A stretch of DNA of 64,000 bases. Source: Paulinella micropora (lineage: Eukaryota; Cercozoa; Imbricatea; Euglyphida). The notes under the pieces were generated by a model. The model searched no databases. It was not told the DNA's origin and saw only the letters and a program-made list of their open reading frames with translations. The first letter of the stretch is position 1. Every line of letters starts with the position of its first letter. Below, piece after piece: positions 36,825-64,000 of the stretch. Position numbers and translations under genes: made by a program. The stretch lies in the NCBI GenBank assembly GCA_009731375.1, contig BJOX01000147.1, positions 94,157 through 158,156 on the forward strand, written 5' to 3'.

Positions 36825-37000
36825 TGTATGTATGTATGTAATGTATGTATGCACGTATGTATGTATGTATGTTATGTATGTTATGTATGTATGTATGTAT
36901 GTATGTATGTATGTATGTTATGTATGTATGTATGTCCGAAAGGACGAATGAATGAACGAATGAATGAACGAACGAACGAATGAACGAAAGAATTAATGAA
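36412..37000. repeat. (ATGT)n and (GAAT)n array before HisA exon 1
   Basis: About 530 nt of (ATGT)n with (ACGT) variants, then GAAC/GAAT repeats, up to the acceptor at 37007. Confidence 0.9.
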
Positions 37001-37065
37001 TGCATAGTTCTACGCTCCCCCGCACTGCGCCCCCTCCCCCAGTGAAGAAGACTGCCCCACCCGCT

Positions 37066-52632
<15,567 letters not shown>

Positions 52633-53025
52633 GTGCAGGCTGCGATGTCTCTGAACGGAATTGGAATTCAGGAAGCTCACTTGAAAGCAACATATCAAAA
52701 ATTTCGTATGCTAAGCTTGTGTCACTATGCTGAGTGGTCGCGTGTTGGAGCAAAAGAAAAAAAATTATTTGGTAACTTGGCTTCGATCACTGTCGTTCCA
52801 TTTGCTCAGTTGCCGCATCCTGTATCGGACAGTATCCTTACTACTTAGCAAATCCCGTATTATTGAACGCATGGGTTCAGAATCATTCTGATAGACTAAT
52901 CAAGTTCAATGAAGTTTACGGTTAGTTTACTATTAGTGATACCTAGTTCATGGTGAACGAGATCGCCCATACCGAAATTGGTAGAGAAAAGAAGAGAAAT
53001 AAATCATGGATATTAATTAATATTA

Positions 53026-53066
<41 letters not shown>

Positions 53067-54070
53067 AAATTTAAATTNNNNNNNNNNAGTGACCGCTCTC
53101 AGGCTGGTATCTTAGAAGGTTAATTACGTTTACAGTCAGTAATCACTTATTATATAGTGGCAAGTATTTTCGAATAGTTCTAGTCAATTAGCGTAACGGG
53201 CGTTATTGGCATTCGGAGAATTAGACAATAACCTTTGAGTGGCAGTTACCGTGACAGTCATGACTACGCATTTTTATCTAGTTTGCGCTACTGTCTCTGA
53301 CTCCAATTGTCAGTTCTGCTAATCTACTTTCGGATTAAAGTGTCGAGTCAGTATCGCGTCTCCGCCTTACTGAGTTTTCCGGCGCCGGCGCGGCAAACCG
53401 GCGAGTGTAAACTTGAGGTACGAGTTAGTTAGGTCCGTGAGTGACCGGGTAGTAATCACTACCAATCAACGCGTATGAGCCGCTGGGAAAGCGATTTTCG
53501 ACCGTGACACCGTGCCAGCCAAGCAATATGAGACAACTGACTCGCCACTCATAGACTCTGAGCTGAGTGGGAAGCAGAAGAGATAAGATGGAAAAGGTAT
53601 TAATATCAAGAGATAAAAAACTTTCAAAGGAGAAGACATGATGCTTCCTTTTCTGAAACTAGTTTATCTCTACGAAAGGCAAGTGTGCTTCGTTTATTAA
53701 AAATAATTTAAAGTCGTTCAGTAGGGGAAAATGATACACGAGGTTCACTGTATTCTATGAATATTACTATCAAATCTAAGCCCAAGAAGATAGAAAAAGA
53801 ATAAAATTGAGAAGAAGAAAGAAAAGGAGAAAAGGAGAAAAGGAGAAAGGAGAAAAGAAGAAAAGAAGAAAAGGAGAAAAGAAGAAAAGGAGATGAAAAC
53901 GAGAACAGAAGAAAAGAAGAAAAGAAGAAAAGAAAAGAAGAAACGAAAACTAGACAAATAGAAGAATAGAAGTATAGAAGAAAAGAAGAAAAGAAAACTT
54001 TCACGAACAAAAGAAGAAAAGAAAAGAAGAAAAGAAGAAAAGAAGAAAAGAAGAAAAGAAATGATACAGG
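52633..54070. other. Region between the HisA and MRT4 3' ends, no gene seen
   Basis: 52633-53030 and 53088-53760 are mostly unique AT-rich sequence around poly-A and a 10-N gap. 53800-54060 is (GAAAA)/(GAAGAAAA)-rich. It lies between two convergent genes, so polyadenylation signals are expected here. A segment near 53558-53585 is the reverse complement of one near 16106. Confidence 0.6.
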
Positions 54071-59692
<5,622 letters not shown>

Positions 59693-59799
59693 CTATGGTA
59701 CGGGAAGATGAGGTTGATTTCGATAAGACATGCAGACATAACAAAAAAGGTTTGCGCACTCTCGAATTTAGATCTTCCTCTCACATAGCAAAGCTATCC

Positions 59800-60120
59800 A
59801 TTTCGAGCAGTTTGTTCGGTCCATGAAACAAATGGCATAGGTGGTATGAGATTAAAGAAAGTACATGTTTGGGCAGCTTCTTTAACAGGAGAACGAGTAC
59901 GAGCTATCGCGGACACCAGAGAAAATTTTCAGGTTTTAGCGCGTATGGCAGTTCTTTCCAATTTCTTCGAAATAAGTGCCAAAGTTAACAGTTCTGAACG
60001 CCGGACCAGCTCTGGCAAAACATGAAATGAAAATCTTCCAACGTACAACCGAACAACTCTAAAACGACAGTGCCTTAAAATTCAAATATCCAACGAGACA
60101 ACGGGACGAAAATTGCACAC
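59800..60120. promoter_or_regulatory. Divergent intergenic region between MRT4 and the Nudix gene
   Basis: About 320-430 nt of unique sequence lie between the minus-strand MRT4 5' end and the plus-strand Nudix gene, so promoters for both should lie here. I see no clear TATA box or other defined element. The call is positional only. Confidence 0.35.
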
Positions 60121-63245
<3,125 letters not shown>

Positions 63246-63325
63246 GTCACGCATTTGTTATTATGAATATTATGTATGGGCGTTGCAGAAAGCTGGTGAT
63301 GGATTTGTTACATTTAATCGTTGTT

Positions 63326-63447
63326 GCTATTTTGTGTGGGCGCTGGGGAGAGCTATGAAGAAAACGCACAAAGAGAAATGGTTACGTATTTATTACTATT
63401 AGTCTTTGTTATTGTGGGCGCTGGGGCGCGCGAAGAGAAATTAAGGC
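63326..63447 (+). repeat. Downstream echoes of the Nudix-box exon
   Basis: 63326-63380 repeats the exon's 3' ~50 nt (GTGGGCGCTGGGGAGAGCTA, then GAAGAAAACGCACAAAGAGAAATG|GTTACG), still open for GAGESYEENAQREM. 63414-63447 is a shorter, decayed copy (GGGCGCTGGGG...GAAGAGAAATTAAG). A weaker trace is near 63272-63300. Confidence 0.8.
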
Positions 63448-63566
63448 GATTATTAGAATCCCTGAAAGGTGTTGGTCAAGGGGGTGGGGGGTTTGGGGGG
63501 AGGGGGAAAATGAAAATTGTGTACCCCAACCCCCCCCCCCCCCCCCCCCCCCCTTTNNNNNNNNNN

Positions 63567-63905
63567 CCCTATAAATAATGGCTTGTGGGAACCAGGTGGA
63601 GTTGGGAGCTCATGTTGGCAAGGTGGTTAGCCCCAGACTCGATCTTGATGCTGATATGATTTTTTTGGAATTCACGCAAATATTTGCGTTAGGGGAGTGT
63701 CCTGAATGCCAAAATCCCTTTTTTTTGGGCCTTTTTTTGCACCCCCCATCCCTATAAATCATAGTTTATGGGAACCAGGAGGAGTTGAGAGCTCATATTG
63801 ACAGGGTGGCTAGCCCCAGACTCGATCTTGATGCTGGTATAATTTTTTTTGGTATTCACGCAAATATTTGCGTTAGGGGAGTGTCCTGAATGCCAAATTT
63901 CCTTG
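63567..63905 (+). repeat. ~185-bp tandem duplication
   Basis: Two units each run from CCTATAAATnATnGnTTnTG through GCCCCAGACTCGATCTTGAT and CACGCAAATATTTGCGTTAG to TCCTGAATGCCAAA. They are about 90% alike. AAATATTTGCG is a short palindrome. Flanking poly-C and a 10-N gap hide the upstream edge. The last ~90 nt of the window are G/C-homopolymer-rich with nothing recognised. Confidence 0.75.
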
Positions 63906-64000
63906 TTTTTTTGGGTGTACTTGCCGGTGCCTCCGGCAATCGAATTTACCCTGTCGACGGGGCAGGGGGGGTCCGGGGGGCCCTCCCCCCGGGAACCCCA

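Overview
This is a eukaryotic nuclear window, most likely from an intron-rich unicellular alga or other protist. I see no prokaryotic gene organisation. Genes are split into many short exons (about 25-450 nt) joined by GT-AG introns, and most of the window is microsatellite. A chromerid-type alga such as Chromera is a guess only. Almost all long open frames here are translations of di-, tri- and tetranucleotide repeats. The real coding sequence lies in small non-repetitive islands, which I joined by splice sites, codon phase and protein-family similarity.

Layout. 37-2586 (+): the C-terminal part of a non-LTR retrotransposon (LINE) reverse transcriptase, sitting just upstream of internal exons of the next gene. 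3304-15273 (+): a SirB1/transglutaminase-like gene whose 5' end lies upstream of the first recognised exon. 17350-19574 (-): a Golgi-type glycosyltransferase with a DSD motif. 23392-36176 (+): a gamma-glutamylcyclotransferase-like (AIG2-like) gene of 13 exons with a presequence-like N terminus. 37066-52632 (+): HisA/HIS6, the ProFAR isomerase of histidine biosynthesis, 12 coding exons plus a tentative stop exon. 54071-59692 (-): MRT4, a ribosome assembly factor, 11 exons. 60121-63245 (+): a Nudix hydrolase that continues past the window. For the SirB1-like, AIG2-like, HisA and MRT4 models the proposed exon lengths sum to a multiple of three.

The most unusual feature is that most exons are accompanied by decayed partial copies of themselves ('exon echoes') inside the neighbouring introns. 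Upstream echoes carry an acceptor plus the 5' part of the exon. Downstream echoes carry the 3' part plus the donor. This is what tandem duplications spanning a splice junction would leave, and it recurs in five unrelated genes on both strands. HisA exon 11 has four upstream echoes in a ~110-bp tandem array. The AIG2-like gene has one exon with about eight downstream echoes and two upstream ones. Intron growth here seems to work by microsatellite-associated duplication that drags exon edges along.

Mobile and dispersed repeats: a defective Tc1/mariner element with ~115-bp inverted repeats; a tRNA-derived SINE ending in (ATT)n; a ~540-bp family ending in (TATC)n, always in + orientation; and a ~140-bp double-hairpin element with four copies. 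The genes have no evident functional link to one another (histidine synthesis, ribosome assembly, protein glycosylation, gamma-glutamyl-type chemistry, nucleotide-diphosphate hydrolysis), as expected for a eukaryotic chromosome. Fourteen assembly gaps interrupt the repeats, so array lengths are minimal.
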